A stretch of DNA of 64,000 bases from Macrocystis pyrifera (GCA_031763025.1 JASSKH010000006.1:12831979-12895978); one strand, 5' to 3'; shown: positions 1-11,145, numbered from the stretch's first letter. The notes: generated from the sequence alone by a model not told the origin. Numbers and translations: made by a program.

Positions 1-900
1 GCACTATAGGCTTGGAAACCTATACTCATGATGCTCGTGCGCTCGAGTGCTGCTCGAGCCGTATGCAGCAGTACAAGAACAGCAACAACAGGCGTACGAG
101 TGATGCTCGAATCGAGTGTTGCTCGAGTGCTGCTGAGTGTTGCTGCTGCTGCTGCTGAGTCCTCGTGTGCTCGTGCTTGGCCACAAGACGTGAGAAAAGG
201 CTGAGCCATCACCATGTACGTACATACCTGGTGGCATATTTTAGGTATCTCGGTGTGATTTGCCCCAAAAGTATTGGGTTGCGTGTAAGCCGAGTGTTCA
301 CTGCCCTTTGCACAGTGTGCCGGTGCCACACGGTTTCCTTATTATTCTGCCACTACCCCTGTTGTTGCTGCCGCTACTGCTGCTACACACAATCACGGTA
401 TAGCTGCTACTGCTGTTGCTGGGACATGTTGATTTTCTTGCTGCAACCCTTATTTATTTTTGCCCGTGCCACGCGGTTGCTTATCTTGCTGCTCTTCTGT
501 TGTTGCTGCCGCTGCTCGCTGCTGCTGCACACTGCTGCGCACAATCACGGTAAATTTGCTACGACTACTACTACTACTGTTGAGGCTGGCGCCTTTTCAA
601 ATTTCTTGCTGCTGCCCAAAGTACATTTTTGCCCGTTTCACACGGTGGCTTATGTTGGTGCTCGTGCTGATGACGCTGCTGCTTCACATTGTCACGGTAT
701 AGCTACTGCTGATGTTGCTGGCGCAGGTTGCTTTCCTTGTTGCTACTCTTCGTTTTTTGTGTCCGTGCGACTGATGTTTTTATCACACTCTGGCTATTTC
801 ATGTACCAGTATATTTTGTACCGAGTGCTGAGTGCGTTGCGCGTGTATAGGGTTGTCCATCAACTCTTTTTCGAGCTTGATTTGTGTTGGTTGATTATTT
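1..900. repeat. CTG-rich low-complexity region with a triplicated ~151-bp unit
   Basis: The first 200 bases are made of TGCTCGAG and CTG/GCT words. From about 316 to 730 a longer unit recurs three times: a CACACGG or CACGCGG word, then TTGCTGCCGCTGCTG-like triplets, then an ATCACGGTA word. The ATCACGG/GTCACGG anchor sits near 391, 543 and 694, a spacing of 152 and 151 bp. The long Cys/Leu-rich open frames here follow from the triplet composition, and I do not regard them as genes. Confidence 0.6.
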
Positions 901-904
901 GATC

Positions 905-1499
905 TTCCCGACGAAACACGTTCAGTTCATCATGCAGATCATGCAGATCCCACCCGGTGAAGATGTACAGATCACACAAACCAAGATCCCACTCAGGTAC
1001 ACACCTGCCAAATGTTACAGATCCTGCGGATCATACAGATCCTGCAGGACATGCAAACCCACTGATAAAGATGTGCAAATCATCCAGATCGTACAGACCC
1101 CATCCCGATCACAAGATGAACATATAATGTAGATAACATATATTCCACTCAGGTAGATCATACAGATCCTGCAGATCACACACGTGCACAGATCACACAT
1201 ATCAAGTTATCACTCATGTACACACGTGTGAATATCCACCTCCTCCGGACCCCATCCCGGCTCAACAAGATGTAAACAATTAATTATGAAGTACCCAGAT
1301 TCACAAATCCTGCAGATCATACAGATATCCTGGAGGTTCCCACTCATGTACACACGTGTGAAATATCTACCTCATCATGCGAAGTATCTACGTCATCATG
1401 CAGATCATACAGACCCCATCCAGGTCAAGATGAACAGATCGTACAGATCACACAGATTCCACTTAGGTAGATCATGCAGATCCTGCAGATCACACACAG
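905..1499. repeat. Degenerate satellite, block 1
   Basis: The block is built from short words such as CAGATCATACAGATCCTG with a period of about 9-10 bp. It carries a longer recurring module, ACTCAGGTACACACGTGTG followed by AAATATCTACCTCA and CAGACCCCATCC. The ACTCA anchor lies at 991, 1212 and 1342, giving alternating spacings of 221 and 130 bp. The block ends where a 694-bp insertion begins. Confidence 0.8.
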
Positions 1500-2193
1500 T
1501 GGTTGTTCTCGGCGAACACCCCCTCTTCGTAGTGTTTGGGTTATTACGAGGTGTGGGGGGATCTATAGCCTCATTTCTTTTGTTTTGAATAGCCGCATCT
1601 TCGACCACCTTTTGCCTGGTCGTTTGGGATGAACTTTGTCATCACCCTCCGACCATCTTGTGGTCTGCATATACGACTATTCAGGGTGGGCTAATGTGAT
1701 ATGAGTAGAGTGCTTATGGGCTATAGATATATATAATATGTTGCAGTCTTGTAGTCGCACGAATACGAGAATAATCCAAAGAATGGATTAACCCGGCAGA
1801 TATTCCGTTAGTTGAGAGTAACGTTCTCTTTAGAATGTTCCATAGGGCGGAAAACCCGTTAGACGAGAGTAATGTTCCTTAACGCAGATAGGACCACGAA
1901 GTGAGAAGTTCTTATTCTAGCAGAAGAACGATCGGTAGCCATAGGAAAGTTCTGTAGGCGTACATCAGATAAGAGGAATTTAGGAGAGCTTGTGGCGTGG
2001 GGTGGGACGAGTATATCTGGGCGTCGAGTCCCGCCCCCCTACCTCTCACTTCTCTACCAAAGCACCTCTTCAGCTCTCGCCATCAATAAGAAGATCTAAA
2101 TCAGAAGAAGTGAATCACTGCTTTCCAGCTGCCAGAACCACCTGCGTTCCTTACCACTACCCTTACCACTACCCTAGAGCGGCCACCGCTTCA
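1500..2193. mobile_element. Solo LTR candidate inserted in the satellite
   Basis: This stretch interrupts the satellite and has none of its words. It begins TGGTTG and ends CTTCA, giving TG...CA termini, and is flanked by CACAG on the left and CACAC on the right, a possible 5-bp target duplication with one mismatch. The uninterrupted junction (satellite CACACGTGTACAGAT) is seen elsewhere at about 2545. A TATA-like run (CTATAGATATATATAATA) lies at 1720-1738, as expected of an LTR promoter. No internal retroelement region is attached. The orientation is not determined. Confidence 0.5.
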
Positions 2194-3134
2194 CACACGT
2201 GTACAGATCATAAAAAGCCTGTAAATATTACACACAGATACAGACCACACAGACCAAGCTCTCACTCAGGTACAAACGTGCGAAATATCTACCTCAGGCA
2301 GACCCCATCTCGGCTAAACATGATGTAAACAAGTGTAAAGTATTCAGATTTTGCAGATCCTTCAGATCATAACGAAATCCTGCAAGTTCCCACTCAGATA
2401 CACACGTGTGAAATATCTACCTCATCATGCGAAGTATCTACGTCATCATGCAGATCATGCAGACCCCATCCAGGTCAAGATGAACAGATCGTACAGATCA
2501 CACAGATTTCACTTAGGTAGATCATACAGATCCTGCAGATCGCACACGTGTACAGATTATAAAAATCCTGCAGATTACACACAGACAGACCAGACAGATG
2601 AAGCTCTCACTCAGGTGCAAACGTGCGAAATATCTACCTCATGCAGACCCAATCTCGGCTAAACATGATGTAAACAAGTAAGTGTAAAGTATTCAGACTT
2701 TACAGATCCTTCAGATCATAACGAAATCCTGCAAGTTCCCACTCAGGTACACACGTGTGAAATATCTACATCATACAGACCCCAACCCTGCTAAAAATGC
2801 TGAAAGCAGTGTAGACTGTCCATATTTTATTAATCATCCAGATCATACAGAATCCTGCAGACCATACAGATCCAGCATATCGTACAGACCGCATCCCGGT
2901 TAAGACGTGCAGATCATACAGAACACATAGATTCTACTCAGGTAGATCTAAGATCATACAGATCCTGCAGATGATACAGATTCTGCAGATTATACATACC
3001 CTGCAGATCATACAGATCCCACTCAGGTACACACCTGTGAAATATCTACCTCATACAGACCCCATCCCGGCTAAACATGCTGCAACCAAGAACCTGGTAG
3101 GAAGTATCCAGATTTTACAGATCCTCCAGATCAT
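2194..3134. repeat. Degenerate satellite, block 2
   Basis: This is the same CAGATC-type satellite as block 1. ACTCA anchors lie at 2264, 2392, 2609, 2741 and 3021. Spacings of 128, 217 and 132 bp continue the alternation of block 1. Subtracting the LTR insertion (694 bp plus 5) turns the 922-bp gap between 1342 and 2264 into 223 bp, so the blocks were once continuous. The segments 1290-1500 and 2341-2570 are near-duplicates. Confidence 0.8.
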
Positions 3135-3567
3135 AACAGGATATTTTCGGACTTCAGGATGAAAGATTACTTAAGGATAAAATGCGAAAAAAATGGAAAT
3201 TTCTCAAAAAACACCAAGGAAGCCAACTTTTTTTTTCGTTTCTGGGGTGGGTAGATATATCACCACAAAAGGCACCACCTCACGGTTTTTTGGGGTCCGT
3301 CCTAGGACCCAGCGTCGCCACTCACTCTCGCAAACGGGTTTTTTCACGTTTTTCCGCCGTTCTCGGTGCGAGTAAGAATTCGATTTTTCGTTTTCGCTGT
3401 GATGAGAGGCGATGCGAAATCGTATGACGCCAAAAATTCGCGAGGTGGTGCTTTGTAGTGACTTCTACCCACCCTAGAAAAGGGAAGTAAAAAAAATGTT
3501 TCCTTGGTATCTTTTCATCGCTTTCGATATTTTTACGTTTCATCCTTAAGTCCGAAAATATCCTGTT
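3135..3567. mobile_element. Foldback (long-TIR) DNA element, ~430 bp
   Basis: The termini are inverted repeats beginning CAGGATATTTTCGGACTT and followed by an AGGATGAAA word. They are at 3137-3165 and, inverted, at 3537-3565. The complementarity continues inward: CACCAAGGAA near 3210 pairs with TTTCCTTGG near 3500, GGGTGGGTAGA near 3245 with TCTACCCACCC near 3465, and GGCACCACCTC near 3270 with GAGGTGGTGC near 3441. The element is thus a near-complete palindrome inside the satellite, with no transposase. A solo end of the same family lies at 6478-6530. Confidence 0.75.
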
Positions 3568-4240
3568 TCATACAGAAATACCGCAGATCACACAGGTCCT
3601 GCAGATCATGCAGACCCACCAATAAAAATGTGCATATCATGCAGATAGTACATACCCTATCCCGGTGTACAGATCATACAGATCACACAGATTCCACTCA
3701 GGTAGATCATACGGATCCTGCAGATTATGCACATCCTCCTGCAGATCAATGACCACCGATAAACATGTGCAGATCATGCTAGATCGTGCAGACGCTATCT
3801 CGCTCTAGATTTAGAGATCAGGCAGGTCGGATAGATCCCATCCCGGTCGATAGGTACTGATTATACAGATCACACAGATTCTACTCAGGTACACATCTAC
3901 GAAAATTGTACTGCACAGATCCCCTTCAGCTTAAACATGTATGTGCATGTCAATGAGATCAACCAGATCTCACCTGGCACACAAGTGTAAAAGATACGGA
4001 ACGTACATGTCACCCCTGGCAAACTAGTTGGAGTGTGTAGATAATAAACCCTTGAGATCATGCAGATAGATCCTCCACATCATGCACACATGGCATTCAG
4101 ATCACTGCAGATCGTACAGATCCTTCAGATCATGCAGACCCACCCACGCAAAAAGCTATTCATCAGTTAATCGCGGTACGTGTATGTTCAATTAACATGT
4201 GTAATTCATGCAGATCTCGTCCAGGCTCCATCCGGTAGAG
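3568..4240. repeat. Degenerate satellite, block 3
   Basis: The CAGATC-type satellite resumes after the foldback element. It is more diverged here, with an ACTCA anchor at 3883, and fades out by about 4240. The following 4240-5130 stretch contains no gene I can support. Confidence 0.65.
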
Positions 4241-5130
4241 ATGTTCAGATCATCAAGGATCACACATATATCGACGATATAGATCCCACCCAGGCGATAA
4301 ATACCTCGATGGTACAAATCCCGTCAATTTTCTTCTGAGTGCTACGCTTTCCTTTGAGCAATACAGTAGTATATGCCTCCTATCGCCAAGACATGCGAGA
4401 GAGCATCGACTACTAGAAGACTTCGTAGTACTCTCCGCTTTTAGCAATGCTACAGCAGTACTACAGTTGTAGCCCATGACTCATTTTACTCCGAGATCAT
4501 TTTTACTCAAACCAGAGGTGCAAGGGTTTTACATGCGTCTCCCTTTTCAACTTGCGACACCCCCCGGATTTCATACCACCCACATCCCGAAGGGGAACCT
4601 TGTAATACGTACCAGGTACGTGTTTATGCATACATAACGTACGGTGCAACTTTGCCTCGACATGCCTCGGCTGACACCAAACTATTACGTATGTATATTC
4701 TCGTAGTAGGTTTTCGCCTGGAACACTCGGCCCTACACCCTTGACAGCGCACGTTTTGCCTTGCGTGACATATCTCCTGACATCTTTGATGGGTACTCTA
4801 TTATTATTGTTGTTTTCTATAGCCTATTCCTTTTTTTTAGAGAGAAAAAAAACGATTCAGATTTTGGAGGTCACAGGGCCACACGATATCTATGTTCAGG
4901 CGCAGTTTTTTCCATTGTCTAAACACCGATCGTGGCGCGCGTTCACTTGGTTTTAGTATGAAAATGATTTTGTTTACTTCGTATGTAATTGGTCTTGGCC
5001 CAAAAGTGGCCAGAGGTAAACCTGATTTCGGCCAAAACCCCTTTTTTGTCTCCTCATTTGTTGCCTCTTCTTCTCTCTCTCCCTCGTGCCTATACGTTCA
5101 TCCCACAGGTGTATTTTATTATTATTTACA
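4241..5130. other. Unassigned non-coding stretch
   Basis: Only short frames without recognisable domains occur here. One TACCAGGTA word lies at 4610-4618, inside a 15-bp palindrome (ACGTACC A GGTACGT). Confidence 0.4.
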
Positions 5131-5239
5131 ATTACGGGGGTCCATAGTAAATAGGATCTACGGTGCAGACAATAAACGTATATATTTAAACATTTTTACT
5201 CACAGTATTTGGTCCTATTTACTATGGTCCCCCGCAATA
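5131..5239. mobile_element. MITE, family M1, copy 1
   Basis: The ends are ATTACGGGGGTCCATAGT on the left and its inverted counterpart ACTATGGTCCCCCGCAAT on the right, about 109 bp apart. The AT-rich core (TATATATTT, TTTTACT) is shared with the other M1 copies. There is no coding capacity. Terminal TA and element size suggest a Tc1/mariner-type non-autonomous element; that class assignment is inference. Confidence 0.8.
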
Positions 5240-5549
5240 ATTTCTATGGCGAAAATACTTCATTCAGCCCTTTCTTCCCTCGTCGTTTCGCGAGTATAAT
5301 ACATCATCAATGAATGGGTATGTACTCAAATATCGTTCGAGTTTCGAGTCAACAGCAAGAGAATCAACCAACATGTATTGGTCGAGAAAAAAAAAAGAAA
5401 AAAATGCTGAGGCAAGTATTCCCCTGGTTGAACAAAGTACTTAATTATGGTTATACAAAGAAAAAAACTTGGCATAAATGGAAAATTTCGAAAAAAAAAA
5501 CGAGCAACCTCGAGACAGCTGCCATCTGCGAACTTGCTACTACTATTAA

Positions 5550-5680
5550 TATTACGGAGGACCATAGTAATAAATAGGACCAAATATTGTTACTAACAAT
5601 AATAGGAGAACTAGGTAAATATATAATTGTTTATGCGTACCATAGTTCCTACCAGGTATTAACTATGGTCCCCCGTAATA
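5550..5680. mobile_element. MITE, family M1, copy 2, with a TACCAGGTA scar
   Basis: The left end is ATTACGGAGGACCATAGT and the right end ACTATGGTCCCCCGTAAT. Where the copy at 21015-21125 reads GGTCCTATTAACTA, this copy reads GTTCCTACCAGGTATTAACTA. It therefore carries exactly seven extra bases at a TA dinucleotide (5650-5658). Confidence 0.8.
5650..5658. other. TACCAGGTA, candidate transposon excision footprint
   Basis: A 7-bp insertion at TA relative to the M1 copy at 21015-21125. The word TACC(A/T)GGTA occurs at 15 places: starts 4610, 5650, 10213, 15256, 18734, 21596, 21736, 24631, 40351, 43331, 47635, 51128, 53631, 53910 and 59392. Confidence 0.5.
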
Positions 5681-6036
5681 GCGCTTGCTGTTGCAGAAGT
5701 ACGAATACAGCAGTTCATCACTCGCCCGCCACATACGCGTGTGAATGCGGTGTGCTCCATGGCATTGTGCATTATTGGACAGAAGTAATAGTAAAGAGGA
5801 CGTGGAATAGAACAAACAGGGCGGCAAGCGTTGCTACACTGCTACTACAGCAGGAGTACCGCTACTACCACTGCTGCTGCTGCCACACCATTGCCACTAC
5901 TACTGCTGTTACTGCTACTTCTAATCGGACAATAGGTATTGGTACCTCCTGACCGGGAATAAGGTATAACCCTTCTGCGACATAGCTTTCACCAGCTACT
6001 ACTACTGCTGATACTACTGCTGTGGTAACTGTTCGG

Positions 6037-6171
6037 ATGGTCCTCTCCGCCGACACCGTGGTCGACGCCATAGGCTTCGGGGCAGGGGTGTTAGTGTCAG
6101 CCTCGCTGCTGCCGCAAATATACCGCGCGCACAAGCGAAGGAGCACTCGGGACCTGAGTTATTTTTGGCAG
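6037..6171 (+). CDS. SemiSWEET-like PQ-loop gene A, exon 1
   Basis: The exon encodes about 45 residues: one hydrophobic helix (TM1) ending in the PQ motif, LLPQIYRAHKRRSTRDLS, then YFWQ. This matches the first helix and loop of single-PQ-loop proteins such as SemiSWEET sugar transporters, where Pro-Gln and the following K/R-S/T-x-x-LS element are conserved. The start is placed at the ATG at 6037 by analogy with genes B and C; the frame stays open a little further upstream, so the N-terminus is uncertain. The exon ends CAG|GTGAGG, a strong donor. Without splicing the frame runs on without TM2. The partner exon is inferred to be 16652-16930. The upstream region does not resemble the one shared by genes B and C. 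Confidence 0.7.
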
Positions 6172-6399
6172 GTGAGGCGGATTTCAACCCTCTTGGGACT
6201 TGAGACGATAAAAAACGAAAATGACGATGAAAAGTTGACCATCACAATTCTTCAAAACGGCCACTGCGACACAAAACTGTATATTGAGATACAGCAGCAA
6301 TTGATTGGTGTTTATACTGCTAATATTAATACTACGGTAGTTGTTACAGCAGTTTTATAGTACCTGGCAAAATGCATGGAGTTGTACTGCAGTGGGTAC

Positions 6400-6477
6400 G
6401 ACGTCCCCGGTGGCTTGGTAGGTGGTCCGCGAGCCTATCAAGATCAATTTCGTGAGTTCGAGTCTCACCGAGTGCAT
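6400..6477 (+). mobile_element. tRNA-derived SINE head (family S1), truncated
   Basis: Contains an A-box-like TGGCTTGGTAGG and a B-box-like GAGTTCGAGTCTC, about 76 bp of tRNA-like sequence. It matches the heads of three longer S1 copies at 38940-39268, 49295-49637 and 58740-59047. Here it stops at GTGCAT and abuts a foldback-element end instead of the S1 body. Confidence 0.75.
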
Positions 6478-6530
6478 AACAGGATATTTTCGGACTTCAG
6501 GATGAAAGATTACTTCAGGATGAAATGCAT
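6478..6530 (+). mobile_element. Solo terminal repeat of the 3135-3567 foldback family
   Basis: The ~45 bases starting CAGGATATTTTCGGACTT match the left end of the foldback element at 3137-3180 almost exactly. They lie between the SINE head and the 3' side of the LINE. Confidence 0.75.
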
Positions 6531-7610
6531 TTCTAACAACACTCTACGATTTTGAGTCCCAAACATCACCCGACGAGTCAGCCGTTCATCGGTCGTCCGC
6601 TGTTCGCCCCCCGTAAAGAGGAGGCGTCGTTTGCAGATGGTAGTCTCAACGCTCTTGCATTGTACCTTCTTGAGGGCCTTGGCGTACGACATGAGGTGGT
6701 TGGTGAGCTGTCTGAGCTGGAAGCCAATGATTGGTAATAATAGGAGGGGTTTGTGTTGTGCCGTTTGGAGCTCAACGAAGTGCTCCTGGCCAAGAGTGCA
6801 CGTCAAACACCCGTACAGCAGGGTATCCATCACCTCGGCCTTGAGCATGCGCACTTTTAGAGTGAATGGGGCATCCTCCATATCGCACAGCTCCCGTTTA
6901 AACCAATTGTAGTTTGCTCGTGCGAGTCGGATCCGTCGTGTGATATCTGGCACAATGTCAGCGCTTGCGAGAAGACCGCCCAGGTACAAAAACTGTATCG
7001 TCCGTCTGGACTTCTGGCCCACTGCTTCGATGATGAGCGGTGACATCTGGAGTGCCTTGTTCGGTGTCAGCATGGGCTCCGTTTTCTTTTCGGTTACGGT
7101 GAGACCTGCCGCTTCGAAAACGGTCACAATGACGGTCACCGCAAGGCCTTTCGCCGACTTCAGCACAATGCCTGCTTCGTCGACATACAGCATACCCCAC
7201 ACTTCCCTCCGTACGCATGTTGTGGGTCAATCTTCACCCAGTCCCCCCAGAGGTCCTCGAGGTGAATCAAGTCCCTCAAAATGTTTAGGTATTCACTGAA
7301 GCGTACCAGCACGGGGTGTGACAGCAGCGAAACACTGAACAGAAGCGGTGACAGCACACGTCCTTGCCGCAGCCCCTGAGTGACGTCAAACCATTCCGAG
7401 TGCTCACCGAGCTCGCATGCCTTCGTGAAACTGGCAGGAAACGGTTAGCATCTTCTCTGGTACGCAGAAGCGTGCGAGCACCACCCACAACAGCTCTCGG
7501 TCGACAGAGTCATATCCTTTCTGCAGGTAGAATGCAGCACACAAATATATATAGGGAGTTTTTCTGGCTCGTCCGAGTTCTTGCAGCTGGCGCACGACGA
7601 ACAGCATGTC
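6531..7610 (-). pseudogene. Decayed non-LTR retrotransposon (LINE) reverse transcriptase
   Basis: Read on the minus strand from about 7610 down, successive frames show parts of a LINE reverse transcriptase. First comes an N-terminal palm piece (FVVRQLQELGRARKTP, then a KGYDSVDRELLW element), then VLSPLLFSV, then the active-site region reading LYVDEAGIV where an intact enzyme would have F/YADD. Next is FEAAGLTVTEKKTE, followed by the C-terminal stretch FLYLGGLL, LLYGCLTCTL and KRRLLFTGG. The pieces lie in different frames, and the second catalytic Asp has become Glu, so it is inactive. The 3' part resembles the LINE at 47690-49135. It lies antisense in the gene A intron. Confidence 0.85.
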
Positions 7611-8895
7611 GACTGTTGATCGTGCTTAACGAAAGCCGCACTACTGTTCCTCGGGCACTATCCTTTGGCCTCGCAGTAGATACTGGGGCGGGGCGTGACC
7701 ACTTTCAGCAATGCATTGTCTGAACGTGAACGGAATTTTTGTTTTTATACAATAACAGGCATACGAGGTCCCTTATGGACCAAAATCAGGTACACACTAG
7801 AAAAAGAGAAAATATCACGCCAGGAGCCTTGCCATTGGCCCGCCGCACATCGTACCTTTTTTTTAGGCTCGAAACTGGCAAGTTACTCCTGTTTTTGTCC
7901 ATTTTTGTCTATTAATAGCTTTCAAATGGCGTTCAACTGTTTTGCCTGCTTGTCAGATTGTCAGCCATTCAGAGAGGCCATATGTCTTTTTTTTCTCTTT
8001 GGGTGCGGGCTCCGGTCCCTCGTTCGAATTCTTCAACACAAACTTTGTACGTACGCGTGTATTTAGGCATCTATACGTGCGGCGCACGCTGATTTTCGCG
8101 TTTTCTTTTCTGGAGTGTACCGTGTGCTTCAGTCGTAATGATATATTACAGCACCGTTGACACAACGGCAGTTCGTCTGCACCAACCCGCGCCGAGGTGG
8201 TCTCAGGTTTGGTTCGGATAAATAGTCCTGTGCCGAGCAGGCGGTTCCGCAAGAATGGTCGCGAACCTTCAAAACTGAAAACGGGGGGGGGCGTCCGAAT
8301 AAACACTCTTGGCGCCTAAACCGTAGCGAAACGAACGCGGTCTGGTGTGCAGGTCCAAGTGGGACCCTTGGTACCTATGTATTTCACATCTTACAAGCGA
8401 ATAAAGCAATTCAGGTTCAAGAGGTCAATCCTCAGGCGCAAATGAGAAAAGGTTGTCGGGTTTTAGCCAAAATCAGGTTACCTGGCTACGTCTCGGCCAA
8501 CACACACTAAAAACAAGCACAAAGAAACGCCAGGAGACCTGCTATTGGCCAGACTGACATCGTACCGTACGACTCTGGTTTTCTTACCCGGGTACCCCGA
8601 CGGCTCCTGCCCGTTTGATGGGTAGGGTCCGAGCTCATCACCCGCGGGTTTTCGGAGCCTGCGGGTAATTGCGTCGACGGGAGCCGGGTACCTGGGTACA
8701 CGCGGGTTTTCGGGTACACGCGGGTAATTGGTATTCCTGGTTCATTATGCCTGCACAATATCTTCAGGAATCCCTTTCAAAACACACACTCACACATGTC
8801 AACAACACAAGTCATCAACTCTCTAGCTAAATTAAATCCTAAATGAGATGCGCACGGTACATGGCAGCATTATCCTGCAGAACTAGCTGGGCACA
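7611..8895. other. Unassigned intronic stretch with GGGTAC repeats
   Basis: No supportable gene. Around 8570-8735 the words GGGTACC, GGGTACACGCGGG and CCCGGGTACC recur on both strands, a small degenerate repeat. Confidence 0.4.
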
Positions 8896-9339
8896 ATGAG
8901 CCAGGAGGCGAGCGATCAAAGCGCGGTATCTCCGGAAACTGAGCTGCTGCCGGGAGGCGATTTCGCTGAGAATCCCGCCGAAGGGTAGCCTATGCAACGC
9001 GCTCTCGGAAGCGATGCGGACAGCAGCAGCGACGACCGCAAAGGCTCTGCAGACCTTGACTTTGACAGCCGCAGCAGTGGAGAATCGGAGGAGGAAGATT
9101 ACGATGACTTCGTCGAAGAGGTACCAGCACCCGCGGGAAATCCGAAGGACAATGGCGGGGGTCCGGGTGCTGCGGGCCAGCTACTTCCAGTGCCTGGTGC
9201 GCCGGCCCAAGCCCAAGGAGCCGTTCTCGCGCGCAAGAAAGCAGAGGTTGCTGCTGGTCCGGCAAACAGCAGTGGCAAGCAGATTGCGGGGGGAAGCCTC
9301 CCCGGCATCCAGCAAGAGGAAGAGGCGCTCGGTTGTTGA
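8896..9339 (+). pseudogene. Acidic Ser/Glu-rich ORF with an in-frame stop
   Basis: An open frame starts at the ATG at 8896 (MSQEASDQSAVSPETE), hits a TAG about 30 codons in, and continues in the same frame from the ATG at 8992 for 115 codons. It has an acidic stretch (EESEEEDYDDFVEE-like, about 30 residues into the second part) followed by a Pro/Gly/Ala-rich part. A neighbouring frame carries a basic cluster (SKRKRRS), so a frameshift near 9150-9300 is possible. Acidic N-termini of this sort occur in several transposase families, but no catalytic domain is present and I do not assign a function. Confidence 0.35.
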
Positions 9340-10057
9340 TATTATACCTGCAGTAGTAGTAGTTCCGCATTACTTTGTATGATACAACAACTTGCAATTC
9401 AGCATTATAGCTATCCTCATTATTATTACACGGTCAATCAATATGTTGATGAAATAGTGCTACTATTAATATTAATATTAATACTACTGTTTGTAGTTCT
9501 CATCGTATAATACATCGTTTCCCTCTTTTCGCGCATTCTAAACCGTGACATCACGGTACTCTTTTGTTTTCTATGGCCTATATATACCGTGAAGAAAACA
9601 AAAGTACAGAGTAGTAACAAGAATTTGGAGGCCACACGCTTAAATGTTCAGGCACAGTTTTTTGTTTCATTCGGTTTTCGTGGACTAAACACCCAACACC
9701 GCTCGTGGCGCGCGTTTGTTGCCTGGTTTTAGTATGTACCTGATTTTGACGAAATGGATCAAGTCTACCTGATTTTTGCCACAGCCCTTACTAAAATATT
9801 TGTGATTTATCATTGGTTGCCAAAAACATCGCTCGCGGCGTGTTCCTTTTACACTGCTTGTTTCAGTATGTAACTGTTTTGGGCTTGTGCCCCAAAACGA
9901 ACCATAGGGAAATAACGAAATATCGCACACGTACGTATTAAACGAAGCACAGAGATGCAAAAAAAACTACTGCATACTTACACTTATCTGACATCGTACG
10001 TACGTAAGTAAATACAGAACCTGAGTGTAGTTGCATGAAATAAAATATAACTTGTAT
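9340..10057. other. Unassigned AT-rich intronic stretch
   Basis: AT-rich DNA with a (TAATAT) run near 9465-9482. No coding frame or RNA gene could be supported. Confidence 0.4.
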
Positions 10058-10207
10058 CAAGGGTACACGAAAGAAAGGGAACGCCCGTGTCGAAATGTCA
10101 TTTTTTTTTCAGTGTGTTTTTACTCGATTTTAGTACCGCACTCCCCCTGTCTGGCACTCAAACAAAAAAAGCGGGGTGTCGGTTTTATTTCATTTCGTGT
10201 ACCCTTG
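10058..10207. mobile_element. Short inverted-repeat element, ~150 bp
   Basis: CAAGGGTACACGAAA at 10058-10072 is perfectly inverted at 10193-10207. Weaker complementarity continues inward (around CCGTGTCG against CGACACCCCGC). It is non-coding and looks like a MITE of a family other than M1. A TACCTGGTA word lies just outside, at 10213-10221. Confidence 0.6.
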
Positions 10208-11145
10208 GCTGGTACCTGGTATACGATATCATGGTACACGTAGCGGGTGTCGTACGGTTAGACCTTACATGGTACTAATTAATAGGAAGGAAACGCAAAT
10301 CAACAAGAAGAGCTGCACGTAACGAGAAGAAAAGATAAAAAAATAAGTACATTCGGAAAGAAAACAAGAAATTTAAGGAACACTGACGGCGGGCCGCATA
10401 TGTATGGAACACGTTACTTGAGCGAGTAAAAAGGCGAGCAAGTATGAGCAACGCTGCTCCAGTCCAGCTGCTGGTTACGCCTAGGCGAGTCACATATCGC
10501 GACGCGGGGATAGCCACAACCAGATTTCAGGTGCGAAGTTGGCAGGACGTCCCCCCCCGCCCCCCTCCGGGCGCATTGGTGTCGATGGCCCATGCCGTGG
10601 ACCCAACTTTCGCGTTCCTCTCCGCCGTTCTATCACTCCTACATTGACCCACCCCACGGTATTACCGTAGGATTGCACTTTTTTGCTCAGTGTGTTCCGT
10701 GCGGTTGAACTCCTCAGGTGAGCAACTATTGGATCAGTGGGTGAGCAGTACTGTAGTTAGGTTATTTACCGCTACAGCAGCAGTGTTAATTAGTAATAAT
10801 AGTATGCTTTGTTTAGGACCGGTGGTGCGGTACGCAGCACGTACATTTTCCGAGACTCCTGGCTTGAGGAGCTCTATACTATTTGCAAGTCAATAGTAAG
10901 TCACCGAAAACCTATTTTGAGCAAGCTGACAGTGCAACTCGATGAACAACTCCAAAGCCTGCCGTGGTCATATCACGAAAACGATTGTACAACACGAATC
11001 GTATTCCAACCACTTGGCGTAATTCGATGCCAGTCGACGAGGGAAGCGAGGGCTGAAATATTCTCGCGATAAAAATGCAAGGCAAGGACCGCGGTGGGGA
11101 GGAGGCAGAAGAGCCTATACTAAGTCACCCCAGATCTGAGTTACG
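10208..11145. other. Unassigned intronic stretch
   Basis: No gene recognised. A phrase resembling GGTTGAACTCCTCAGGTGAGCAA near 10700 recurs diverged near 12220 and 14635, so this is dispersed repeat material. Confidence 0.35.

Noticed and set aside
165..902. 245-codon Cys-rich plus-strand frame
   Set aside because: It follows from triplet composition in low-complexity repeats. No domain and no start context.
905..4240. CRISPR-like array
   Set aside because: Repeats are degenerate and not separated by unique spacers of fixed length. The sequence is a eukaryotic satellite.
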